Source: Cynocephalus volans
Lineage: Eukaryota; Chordata; Mammalia; Dermoptera; Cynocephalidae
NCBI RefSeq assembly: GCF_027409185.1
Contig: NC_084464.1
Location: forward strand, 50,009,095-50,073,094
DNA length: 64,000 bases
Reading direction: 5' to 3'
Part shown: positions 21,271-33,200 of the stretch, in pieces
How positions within the stretch are numbered: the stretch's first letter is position 1
How the letters are laid out: each line of letters begins with the position of its first letter
The notes under the pieces: generated by a model
The model's database searches: none
What the model was told of the DNA's origin: nothing
The model's input: only the letters and a program-made list of their open reading frames with translations
Translations under genes and position numbers: made by a program

Positions 21271-24200
21271 CAGGGGAGAAGAGGGGGCTAAACAATATTT
21301 GGAGATCCTGAGCTGGTCAGGAAGAGGACAGCTCGCTAACCAAGGTGAAGGAAGCTTCCTAACTGAGGTAAAGACACAGCCCCGTCCTCAGGAATCCCCA
21401 GTCTGAGGGGAGACACAGCCCTGTCCTCAGGGAGCCCCAGTCTGAGGGGAGACACAGCCCCGTCCTCAGGGAGCCCCAGTCTGAAGACAGTTTTATGTCC
21501 CTGGCTCTGAGTAGATGACAAGTCTGCCTCTGTGTGAAGCTCCCTGGGCTGTGGGTGCCAGGGAAGACTTCACGGTGCTCTCCTTAGCTTATGGCCTCTT
21601 CCCCAGCCCCTGGAGACCGCTGGCTTCCACACGCTTCCTGGCCTCGCTCCCTGTGCCAGACGCACCTTCTGCTGCAGTTCCCAGCAGTGACCTTGCCTCT
21701 CGCCTGCTTTCCTCCTAGAAGCAGAAATGGAGGGGACTTCTGCCTTTCTGTCTGCCCTCTCAGCACCAGCTGCTGCCGTGTTCAGTGGCAGGGAGGAAGA
21801 GACCTTTACCAAAAGGAAGAGGGGAGAAGGGAGAAGGGGGTGCGGAGGTGGGGCTGATCCAGCCGGACTTGCTATGGTGAAAGCTGTGCCCGCCCCCCAG
21901 TTGTGGCTAAAATCTTGAAACCTTCTTTCTTATCCTTGTGTCTGATTCTTTGTTCTTCCGCCCCACCCCCAAACAAATACACTTGGCCTCTGCCCTCAGA
22001 AGAGCTCTGTCCTTCAGGGCTGTCCCACCTGCAGCCTCAGCACACTTCCCTCAAGGATGTCCCTGGGGCTTGAAGCGAGCTTGGCCCCCACTCTGGGGCT
22101 TCCTCTGAGGTTCAGGGTGAGGACGTGCAACATGAGTCTTTACGGGGAAGTGTCTTATGAAGCAGCTTAAACCCTGGCAGGATCAGCCAGAAACTGGATC
22201 CAGCGTGTGCTTAGGGCACAGCGAGTCAAGGGTGCAAGCTTCTAAGGAGAAGGCATTTTAATTTCAGCACTTGTGTACATTTTTGTGGTTTCAAAAAGTG
22301 AAGTTTTTAAAAATTATGTATAGGTCCTAAATTTTATACAAGGGTCTCTCTGGTCATTCCAGCATCTGCAGCCTCTAAATGATGAATATTTATACTCTTT
22401 AAGGCTGCTCAGGAAAAAAACTGAAATAAAAGAACCACAGTCCCAGGACATATGGGACATATCTGAAGGAAGTGCGTAAAAATGTTCGGAAGGGACAGTT
22501 CTCAGCGGGGTGGGTCTGCTTGGGTCTGTGCTAAAAGCCAGTTCTGTTACCTTATCTGGAAATTGAGCTTCATACCCCCCTATTCACAGGTAGGGGGTCC
22601 CCTACCATAGCAGGCGTGACTCCAGTGTTCTGGAACCTTTCCGACCCCTTCACCTGTGCCCTCAGGACTCCTCTTTCTGGTTGATGGAAGCTGGGCTGGG
22701 TATTTGATCTGTGTTGTGGTGTTAGAGGGGACCACTAGGGGGTCATGTTACCCTCCAAGGTAAATGGTTGCATTATGTAGGTGGAATGCTAATGGTGGAC
22801 ATTGTGGTTCTGTAGCACCAAATGCCACCACAGTGCACACTCTCTAGTACCCTATTATAGTCACCGATCTGGAGGACTCTGGGTCCTAGTCTTCGCTCTG
22901 CTTCCTCGGGTGTTGTATCCCCTTGATTGAGTCCCTCTCCCACTCGGGCCCGTGTGTCCTCTTCTAGAATGGTTGAAAGTGCAAGAAGCCCCCAGGCAGA
23001 CTGACTAGGCAGTGACGGAGGCCTGGGCCTGCAGAAGTCTCCCTCCTAGGTGAGGACAGATGAGCCATGAATGAGACACACACTCTCCCCTCCACTTTCA
23101 CCCACCCAGCCCCCAAAGGCATCAATTCAGTGGACATTTGCTGGGTACTCACTACACGTGAAGTTGTGTACCGGTCCCCTGGGAGGGATAAAGATGTGAC
23201 AGCATCACCTGGAGCCCCTACGTGGCAGTAACTTGTTCTCCTTTTGCAGAGATGGTCAATGCCTGGTAGAGCGTGGGGCTCTAAGGTCCCCTGAAGATTA
23301 AGAAGCCAAGTGTGTGGGGGTGAGGGGGGAGGAGAGGGGCTGGCTGGACCCATAAGGCCCCTATTTCTGCCCTCCCTCCCCAGGGCGCCACTGTGTCCCT
23401 CTCAGAGACAGTGCAGAAGTGGCGGGAATACCGACGCCAGTGCCAGCGCTTCCTGACTGAGGCTCCACCTCCGGCCACAGGTGAGTCCAGGTGGGACCTG
23501 ACGCTCAGCACTGCTCCCGGTCCACAACTCCTGGAAGGCTTTGATGAACCGCAAGTCCATGTCTGGGTGTCATTTGCCTCTCTAGGATGCATGCCTGCCC
23601 CATGGCCCCTCCCTCTGTCCAGCTGTCCCCTAACCTGAATGTCTTCCTGCCCTTTCCCCCTACCCGGAATTCTCAGGATCTTCAAAGTCTGGCTCAAGCA
23701 CTACCTCCTGCAGGAAATCTTCCCCAGGAAATCTCTGTTGCCTTTGGCTCTTACCCACTGGCCCTGCAGTCAGCTTTGGGGTTGCTGTCTTAACTATTCT
23801 TTTTTTAAAAAAGATGACCAGTGAAGGGACCTTAACCCTTGACTTGGTGTTGTCAGCACCATGCTTTCCCAAGTGAGCTGACCGGCCACCCCTCTGTGGG
23901 ATCTGAACCCATGGCCTTGGTGTTGTCAGCACTGCACTCTCCCAAGTGAGCCTGTCTTAGCTATTCTTATCTGACGCCCCTGTCCCCCTCCAGGCCCCAG
24001 CTTGAGCCACTCAGAGAAGGGACCTGTCCTTTCCATTGCGTGTCCTCCTCAGCGCCTCCCAGCCTGTGCATGGACCGAAGGCCCAACAAACATATTTATA
24101 GGAATAAACGTTTTGGGGGTTGTGGGGGGTGGTTTAAAGAGCACAGGATTGGAGCCAGATGGGCCTGGGTTGAAATCTCGACTCTGTAATTACAATGCGG

Positions 24201-27200
24201 TGACCTGAGGAAGGTCATCTCAGCCTCCTGAGCTACCATTTCCCTCTGCTCTCTGAGGTGTAATTTAAAAATAGGCCTAGAGGGACTGTCTGCTGAGCGC
24301 TTACCATGTTCAGGTATCTACGTAACACACTTCATCCCCACAAAGCCTTACGGGGTGGGGAATACCCCCATTTTGCAGATGAGGAAAGAGAGACGTTAAG
24401 TAACTTGCTCGAGGTGACCGGTCCCCTTGCTTGGCTCCCGCTCGGCAAGTAGGAAGCCTGCAGCCTTGCTTAGTGGATTACAGCCTCTGAGGTGGGGAGG
24501 GCAGGGGATGGGAGGGGAGGCGAGCGGACGCACCACGGCCAGGCACCGGCAGGGCGATTTCACAGAGGGACCATTCCCCCGTCCCCAGGCCTGTTCTGCA
24601 ACCGGACCTTTGATGACTACGCCTGCTGGCCAGATGGGCCCCCGGGCTCCTTCGTGAATGTCAGCTGCCCCTGGTACCTGCCCTGGGCCAGCAGTGGTGA
24701 GTCCCCCCTCCCCCACTCCCCTACCTTCCCTAGTATCCAGGAGCCTGGGGTAGGGTGGGGGTGGGGCCGCTGCTTCCCGGCCTCTGAGGCACCGTCCTCC
24801 CCACCCAAGATTATCTTTAGGCCTCCTACTGAGTGGCCTGCTTTCCTTTCCTGGGAGATTGGGGGGGGGGGTGTCCAGCATTGGCAGGTATCAGGATGCC
24901 TGAGGTACAGCCTGGGCCTTGGCCTCAGGCCTGTGCTGGCGGGTGTGGGGAGAAGGGAATTGAGGAGTCTGACTTAAGAGAGAAATGGATCCTGGGGGAG
25001 GGGGTGGGAGTAGAGAGGAGGGACACAGGAGGTGGGGGTCACTGTTCTGGTGTATGTGTGTGTATGTAGTATCATATGTGTACGTAGGTGGTCCATACCT
25101 GACAGTGGCACCTAGCCACGTCCTGGGAGCAGTGATCAGGGCTTCGGCGGGGTGGCCCCTCAGGCCCTTTCCTGCTCACTCCTGCCTGCAGGGGAGACCC
25201 TACACTGGGAAAGGTGTGACTGGGTGGGTTGGAGGGTCATTGGAGTACAGAGACCTACAGAGGCTGCAGGTAGCCCCCTGACTGGAAGGGTAGTTAATGT
25301 GCCCGCCCACCCCTACCCACCTATCCCAGCCTCCCACACGGAGCCCAGTCCCGCCAGGCACCATGGAGGATGTAGGAGACAGACACCCTCGCCACGGACT
25401 TCTTATGATAAAAATAGCTACTATTTATTGAGTACCTACTGTGTGCCAGGTCCTGTCCCAGAGGCAGGGCATTTATTTCATCTTTACAACTATCCCATGC
25501 TTATGCTTCTTGGGCAGATGAGGAAACTGAGGCCCTGGAAGGCTTATTTCACTTGTTCCAAGTGCTGTGGTAAATGGCAGAGCCAGGATGTGAACCCAGT
25601 CTGTGCTCTTACCACTGTGCCTTGAAGGGGCTTGAGCCCTCACAGAAAGTGGCCTAGCAGCAAGTGTGAGAACGAGGTGATGTGTGGGGAAAGGGACTGA
25701 TGTCAGATGCAGCCCAGGCTGGTATCCTATGGAGGCTGCTTCCTTTTCCTCCCTTGCAGTGCACCCACCCCTCCCTGTGGTGCACAGAGAATCTGGACCT
25801 GGAAAAAGGCAGGCACCTGGGTAGGACACAGAGTGACCAGTGGCCCTTCACACAGCACTTCTGTGCCACACCTGCTGTCAGCACTCTATGTATGCACACT
25901 CATTTACCTCACAACAACCCTTACTCTGATCACCCAGCCATTTAACAGATGAGGAAACTGAGGCACAGGGATGCCAAGAGGCTTTTCCGAGCTTATACAG
26001 CCAGTGAGTGGCAGACCCAGGAATCAGCCCAGGAGTCTGGTTTAGAGTCAGTGTGTTTAATTGCAATACCGGGCTTTGTTGGGCATGTGTGCGCCCATGG
26101 AGTATATAAATATTCTCTGGCATGGAGACAGGTAAGTGGCCTGGATGACCTCTGGTGTCTGGGCACACCCTTGAGGAGGACAGTGAGCTGGCTGCCCTCT
26201 CCCTGTGAGCCCTGAAGTCTAGTGGTTCTGCTTGCAGATGGCTTGACTGGCTGTGTGAGCAGGAGTGGGTCCCAGACCTCTCTGTGCCTTGTTTTGCTCA
26301 TCTGGGAGATGGCTAGAGCCAGGTGACACAGGTGTGGGGAGGACTGTAGGCCCGTGAAAAAGGGTAGCTGTTAATTTTTTCTCTCTACCCAACATAGCTT
26401 CCTGGCCTCTCGCAACACACACACACATTTCCTGCCTCCTAAAGGTTTGGGACCGGCTGCCTGGCCAGGCTCGGCTGGGCCTCTAGACCCCAGGGAGCCG
26501 GGCGCAGGACAGGGCTCATCACTCAGCACTAAGCTGCCCCCAGCTCTGCCTGCTGCTTGTGGCTCCATCCATCACCTTTAATTTTATTTGATTTTATTTG
26601 AGCAGGAAATAGGTCTTGGTGGTGCCCGTTTATGAGCGAACACGGTTTTATTGCTTTCTCCATGAAGATAACGGCTACTGCACAGGCCCCCTGCCAGCTC
26701 CCCCGCTGCCACCCCTGCCTCTCACCAGGCTCATTTACTCCCTTTTTGACACTCAGAATCACCCACTCTGCCTCCCTCTCCCCTCTCCCTGAGTGAGGGA
26801 CCCGCGGCTCTGGCCTGTCCCATTGGCAGAGGCTGGCACTGGGGGCTTCCTTGACCCTACCCAGGGCATGCGGGAGCAGGAAGGGGGCAGTTCTGGGGCT
26901 TTCTTGGACTGGTCAGGGGAATAGTCTGGGGAGAAACTTCACAGTGTGCACTGGGGACAGGGAGAAGGAAAGGGATCATCTTAGGCAGGGTCCCGTAGCA
27001 AACACCCTCAGCTGGGAACGTGAACAGAATTTAATGGAAAGGTCCCTGACAGAGGCTGGGCCGAGTTAAGTGATCAATAAGGTATATGAGCACTAAGGAC
27101 TACAGCAGTGGGAAGCTTTACCACCCCCAGACCTGAGAACCAAGGGCGGGAATGGGACTGGGGGTCCCCATGACAGCTCGAGCCGTGATGCAGAGGCCAC

Positions 27201-30200
27201 CCCAGCAGGGCTGTGGCCACAGAGGGGCAAAGCCACTACCACCACCTCTGAATCAAGGCAGGGAGCGAGCAGGAGGAGCACCCCGGCCTCTCTCCCCTCA
27301 CCCCTCCTCTTCCACCACCTCCCACTGGCCAAAGCCAGCAGAGGACAGGGAGCCGAGCAATGCTGTCCTGGGGTCAGCTGAGCAATTCTGTCCTGGGTGC
27401 AGAGCTGGGCAGAGGAGCGAGTGGCTAGAGAAAGAATTAAATACAAGACAATTTCCAGACCCCTGACTAGGTCTGTGTCGGCAGCTAGGGATGTCGCTGA
27501 GACCTTAGGGGGGTTGTGTGTTGGGGAGAAGGAGGGACCCCCCACCACGGGGCTGAAGGGGTTGGCTCAACGGCTCAGGCAGTGGCGTTAAGGAGCGACA
27601 GAGCCATCTTCTGCCTGGCATGTGGCATCGGGAAGGCTTCCAGGGGCAGGTGACATTGGGGCCAGGCCTGGGAGAACAGACAGATGCACAAGGGGGAAAC
27701 AGGGCCCTACAGGGAGGAAGGACATCCAGGCAGCAACTTGGACATGGGGCAGGCCCCACAGTGTCCCAGGGAAGGCAGCCAGGCCCTTGAACTCTGACCC
27801 CTCTAACTGAGAATTTGGGGCTCGATTGTACAGAGAGGGCGGGAGCAGACGAGTCAGGGAAGGAAGAGGTGCAAAGGAAATGCTTGGTGCAAGCAAGACT
27901 GTGAGGAGAAGACTGAAGTGGCTAAGAGAGCCTGCGGGCACCCAAGGGCCCTTCAGCAGCCTGGCTTACCCAGCCACAGCTGTGCTCGTTACAGATCATT
28001 CCAGCCTCATTAGCTGCACCCCCTCCTGATCCCTACCTGTTTGTTAGCTTAGTTCTAATTATATGAGAGTCATAAAATGCTTTTAAAATAGCCTATAACT
28101 CACAATTCTTGGAAAGTCTAACAGGTGCTTCCCTGAGTAATGTTGAGCCCAGGAGCTTTTACTGCAGGTCGGGGTTGCCAAGAAGAGATTGAGGCCTGAG
28201 CTTGGCCCCAGAGGAGTTCTGGCTAAAGTGGTGTCAGAAGCTCTATCACCAGCCCCAGCAAGGGAGTGCCCCTTTGAGAAATCAAGGCAGGGAAGGCAGC
28301 AGGGCCTCCACTGTGACCATGTGTGAAGGCCTACTAGGTTCCAGGCATGTCACGTGCTCTATCTCCTGGGAAGTCGTGATGGTTCCCGTTATACAGATAA
28401 GGAAACTGAGACCCGGGGGGGGGGGGTCTACGTGAACATGCGGTATTTATGTGTACCTATCATGCTCTATCTCCTGGGAAGTCATGAGAGTTCCCATTTT
28501 ACAGATAAGGAAACTGAGACCCAGGGAGGTGAAGTGACCAGCCCAAGGTTCACGTGTTCACTGACATCTATATAAATACGTACTCATCTATGTAAATATG
28601 TTGAGGGCAGAACCAAGATTTGAACTTGAGTCTGCGTGGTTCACACCTAAGCTCCCTCTCCTACTGATGCTCTCCAGTAGGCTTCACCTGCACCCTCAGC
28701 TCATGCCTTCATTTGAGCCCTGCCTTTGACCCTCATCCCACCACTTTGGGAAGGGCCTGTGACTAGCCTCTCTGAATCTCAGCTTCCCCATCTGTAAAAT
28801 GGGGGCCAGGTCATCCTTGCCAGCTGCCTTTGCTGCCAGGGAGCAGGAGCTAATGGATTCATGAACAGCTCTCACAGCCCTGAGTGCCCCCATCCATGTG
28901 GAAGGGCGGCTGTTAGTTTGATTACAGACGCTGTGGCAGTTTCCGGGAGGGAAGTGTTTAATTGGAGGTTTTATTTCCAGCGCCAGGGTCTGACTTAATG
29001 AAACATCTCTGGGCCTCTTGTCATGCTGCCGCCCGGCTGCCTCCCTGTGTTGACAAGACCCCAGCCAAGCCCCTGGCTATTATTTACCAGCTCCTCCCAG
29101 GCCAGATAAAGCTGAGCTGATAAGCAGGGCTGTGCCCCTACCCACCCTGCCTCCAGACAAGATGGGCATCTGGGGACCACGAGTCCAACCAAAACTAGCC
29201 CTGGCTTTTAATATTTGATGCTAATGAAGGATAATTGACAGGCACACTTGCAGGGCTTCTGAGCTGCTCAGGGACAGAGTGATCCCATGACTCTGTGCCA
29301 GTAATGCACACATCTGTGCACACACCACCTCCCCCCAGCCAGACTTGAACAGAGGCTCAGGGAACAGTGTGGGCTGCCTGGGGTCTGCATTGGCAAGGGG
29401 CCCTGCTGGGAGGGGTCTGGGTGTTCGGAAATCCAAGCCCAGAGTAAGGGCAGAGGAGAAATGGCACATGGCCATTGTTGACTGCTAGCAGCCTGTTTGA
29501 CTGCTAACTTTTGGCCTCTGGAGGCAAAGAGCAGGGGATTTGTACCCTGACTCTGCTGCATCTTCACTGGATGATCTTGGGCAAGTCATCTGGCTTCTAA
29601 GAGGCTCAGTTTCTTCATCTGTAAAATGGGGTTCACCATGCCTACCTTGTAAGGTGGTTCTGATGTTCAAAGGTATCAGGTATACAGTAGGTGTTCAAAA
29701 ACTGATTCTGTAAGGCACAACTTGCAGAGAGAGTATATAAGGAGCAGGTAGGGAAAGCACCTGAAGTTGCAGAGTGCCTACTGTATGCCAGGCACTGTGC
29801 CAGCTATGGAACAGGGATATTATTAGCATTGCACTGCTGTGGGCTGTCCCGGGTAAATGGGTGGTTAGATGGTTCGTGCACCCCAGGCTGTCACTGTGTC
29901 TCTCCTTTCCCTGGCCCCTTGTCCTCTCTCCTTTCTCCCTCCTTCCTCCTATCAAAATGGACAGCCAGAGCAGGGTCTGACACCAGTTTCATTCCCCATA
30001 GAGTCAGCCCAGGGCCCCATCACAGCTCTTGGAGGTATCTATAGCCGAACAACTGGTTTTGTGCCTCATATCAGGACACTTGGCTCCTGGTGAAGAATTT
30101 CAGGCATCCATGCAGCAGATAGGAGAGGCATTCAGGGGCTTGCGAGGAGCCCTTCAGGTTGCTAAAATCAGATCAAGTGTCTCCGCTCCTCTGCCTTTGT

Positions 30201-33200
30201 GCATATGCCTGCTTTTGTTTGTAGATGCAGTAGAGAGGTATTGGGACATTGTGATTCCCACTGTCAGAAGTTCCGCTGTTAGGTTTTTGTTTCCTCTTCC
30301 CGGTGAAGTATCTTTTAAAATGCAGAATCTTCCAGAAAGAGTAATACTGCAAGCTGATTCATCCCACTGTACTACCAGATAACTGCGGTCTCCGGAAGGG
30401 GGACCTATTTGAGGCTTTGTCTGTGAAAGGAGCTGGGAAGGAGAAGAGAGAGCAGGGAGCCTGCACTGTTGACTGGGGTCAGTTAGGGAAGGACAGGCCT
30501 GCTGATGTCTGACAGTGCTGGAAGAGACTGTCACAGGACCCATCTATGGGTAGGCCTGAAAATAGAGCCCCCTTACTAGATGGCTGCACCCTTCCTGGGC
30601 CCCTGAGTGGGAGGCCCTGGGGCTGCCAGCACCCTGCATGTTAATGGGACCCCTCCCCAGAGCCCTGGTTCTTCCCGCTGCCTCCACCTGCACCGCCGCT
30701 GCCACCTGCGCCCCTGGCGGCTTCTCCACTCTCTCTCCTTCACTCACACTCTTCTTTCCTCCCACAGCTGGGGAAGCTGGGCTGTAAAATCTTTTAGTCT
30801 TTTAGAATTTTAAATCTTTTAAAGTTTCTTCCTGGCTCCAGCCTCCCTCCATGATCCCTCTAAGCCTACTGCCTCCTCCCCCACATCCGCCCACTGCCCT
30901 TTTGTCCCTGGCCCTGGGGTCAGACTTCAGTTCTCTTGCAGGGAAGTAATGAATGAGGCATTTCCTGCTAGATACAAGTAAGCACCTCACCTCTCTCGGC
31001 CTCACGTCAAACCTGGGGCCACGAGCCTACCCATCTCCCTGGGTAGGTGACAGTGGGGCATGGTGGGGTCTGCGTCAGCACCTGGATGCCCAGATGGGGT
31101 GTGAATGGGCACTGGCGATGTCCCTACCCCAGCTCTGCCGGGCCTGTGTCTGATCTCTGTTGGTCTGTATTTGCGCTGCTCCTTTCCCAGATCCTTTTTG
31201 TTTTTCTCTGACAGTCCTGATTTCCTGAAGCCAGACACTGTGCTGCCTCCCTCAGGCTGAGGCTTCCTGAGGGCAGGGGCTGGGTGCCTCCCCTGTCAGA
31301 TGGGAGATCTCCAAGGGCAGTGTCTGTCTTAGTCCGTTTTGTGCTGCTATAACAGAACTACCTGAAACTGGGTAATTTATAAAGAAGAGAGGTTTATTTG
31401 GCTTACGATTCTGGGACAGCTGCATCTGACACGGGCCTCAGGCTGCTTCTACTCATGGTGGAAAGTGGCAGGCAGCCGGCGGGTACAAGCAGATCACATG
31501 GCGGCGAGAGGAAGCAAGAGAGAGAGAGAAGGTGCCAGGGTGTTTTTAAGCAACGAGCTCTCGTGGGAACTAAGAGCAAGAACTCACTCATTAATCCCCC
31601 CTCCCCCAGGGAGAGCATTAATCCATTCATGAGAGATCCGCCCCCATGACTCAATCAGTTTCCAGCACTGCCACATTGGAAATCAAATTTCCACATGAGT
31701 TTTGGAGGGGACAACACATGCAAACTCTATCAGTGTCCATCCCCAACATATGGCCGGGGTCACTAAAGGTAGGAGCTCAGTCTTCCCCCTTTGAATGGAG
31801 GATATGTACTGTGAGACTGTGTATTTCTTTTACATCAGGTGGTCTTTGAGGGAAGGTCTGTGTCCTCTCTATCAGACTGGGATGTTTTAAGGGCAGGGCT
31901 GTGTCTCCCTCAGATGGGGGCTCCCTGAGGACGGGGCTGTGTCTCCCCTCAGACTGGGGCTGTGTCTCCCTCAGACTGAGGCTCCCTGAGGACAGGGCTG
32001 TGTCTCCTCCTCAGACTGGGGCTCCCTGAAGCAGGGCTGTGTCTCCCTCAGACTGGGGCTCCCTGAAGCAGGGCTGCCTGTCTTCCTTCCTCTTAGGAAC
32101 TTGGTGCCACATTTGTTCTAGGGTCAGCTCTCCCCAAGTATGTGTGAGAGAGATGGGTGCTGAGTCTTGAAAATCAGAAATTGTAGCCAGTTACTGAGGT
32201 GCTGGCAGGGCCACTGCTGGTCACCACTAGTCCTCGTCAGTATTGTGATTTGGGGTTGGAGGCAGGGACATGGAACTGGGCTAAACTCGTCTCAACTCAT
32301 CTCGAAGTCATGGATTTATCAACTCTGTCCCAGGGTCGCTGAGTAGAAAGGCTGAGGGTGGCTGAGCAGCCTTCACTTTGGTGACCCTCTGTCCTATCCC
32401 TGGGCCATAAAGCCATATGGCAGTTGAGGAAGGCCCAGGTGTGCATGTGTGTATGTGTGGGTGTGTTTGGTGAACATGGGAAGAGGACATGACTAACTCA
32501 GAGGGGTCAGTTCTGGGGGAGCAGGGATGACTTTCAGGGTGGGGAGGACTCAGGGGCATCTAGTGATAGGCAGGCTGCCCACTCTGGGCCAAGGCTCAGC
32601 TGCCAGGTCTCCCTGCCCCAGTGCTGCAGGGCCACGTGTACCGCTTCTGCACCACTGAGGGCCTCTGGCTGCACAAGGACAACTCCAGCCTGCCCTGGAG
32701 GGACCTGTCGGAGTGCGAGGAGTCCAAGCGAGAGGAGAGAGTGAGTTGAGGAGGGGTTCTGAGCCAGGGAGGGAGTAGCAGGATCTCAGCTTCATCAGAG
32801 CAGAGATCCTGGACTTCTGGTGAGCCCCCTGTGGTCATCTCACCCATCCCCCTGCCTCAGGGGTCTTTGCACACTGTGCATGCTGGTCAAAGGTGGTGTG
32901 TGTTCACCTCTTTGGGCTTGGAACAGCGTCCGAGAGATGCAAGGACCGTCACCTTAGGTTATTCTCTTTCTTGGCTCTGGTATCCCCACTGGGGTCTGAC
33001 TTAGGGCTCCACCTCTGCCCTTGTCCCCTGGGAAAGAAGAATGTGGGAGAGAGGGGGCCATGGGCTGCCCCATGTACACTCATGTCCCTGTGTGCACACA
33101 GAGCTCCCCGGGGGAGCAGCTCCTGTCCCTTTACGTCGTCTACACGGTGGGCTACGCACTCTCCTTCTCCACTCTGGTCATCGCCTCAGCCATTCTCCTC

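Noticed and set aside
21373-21489. CRISPR-like array of 39-bp repeats
   Set aside because: Eukaryotic intron; units are contiguous without spacers, so a minisatellite.
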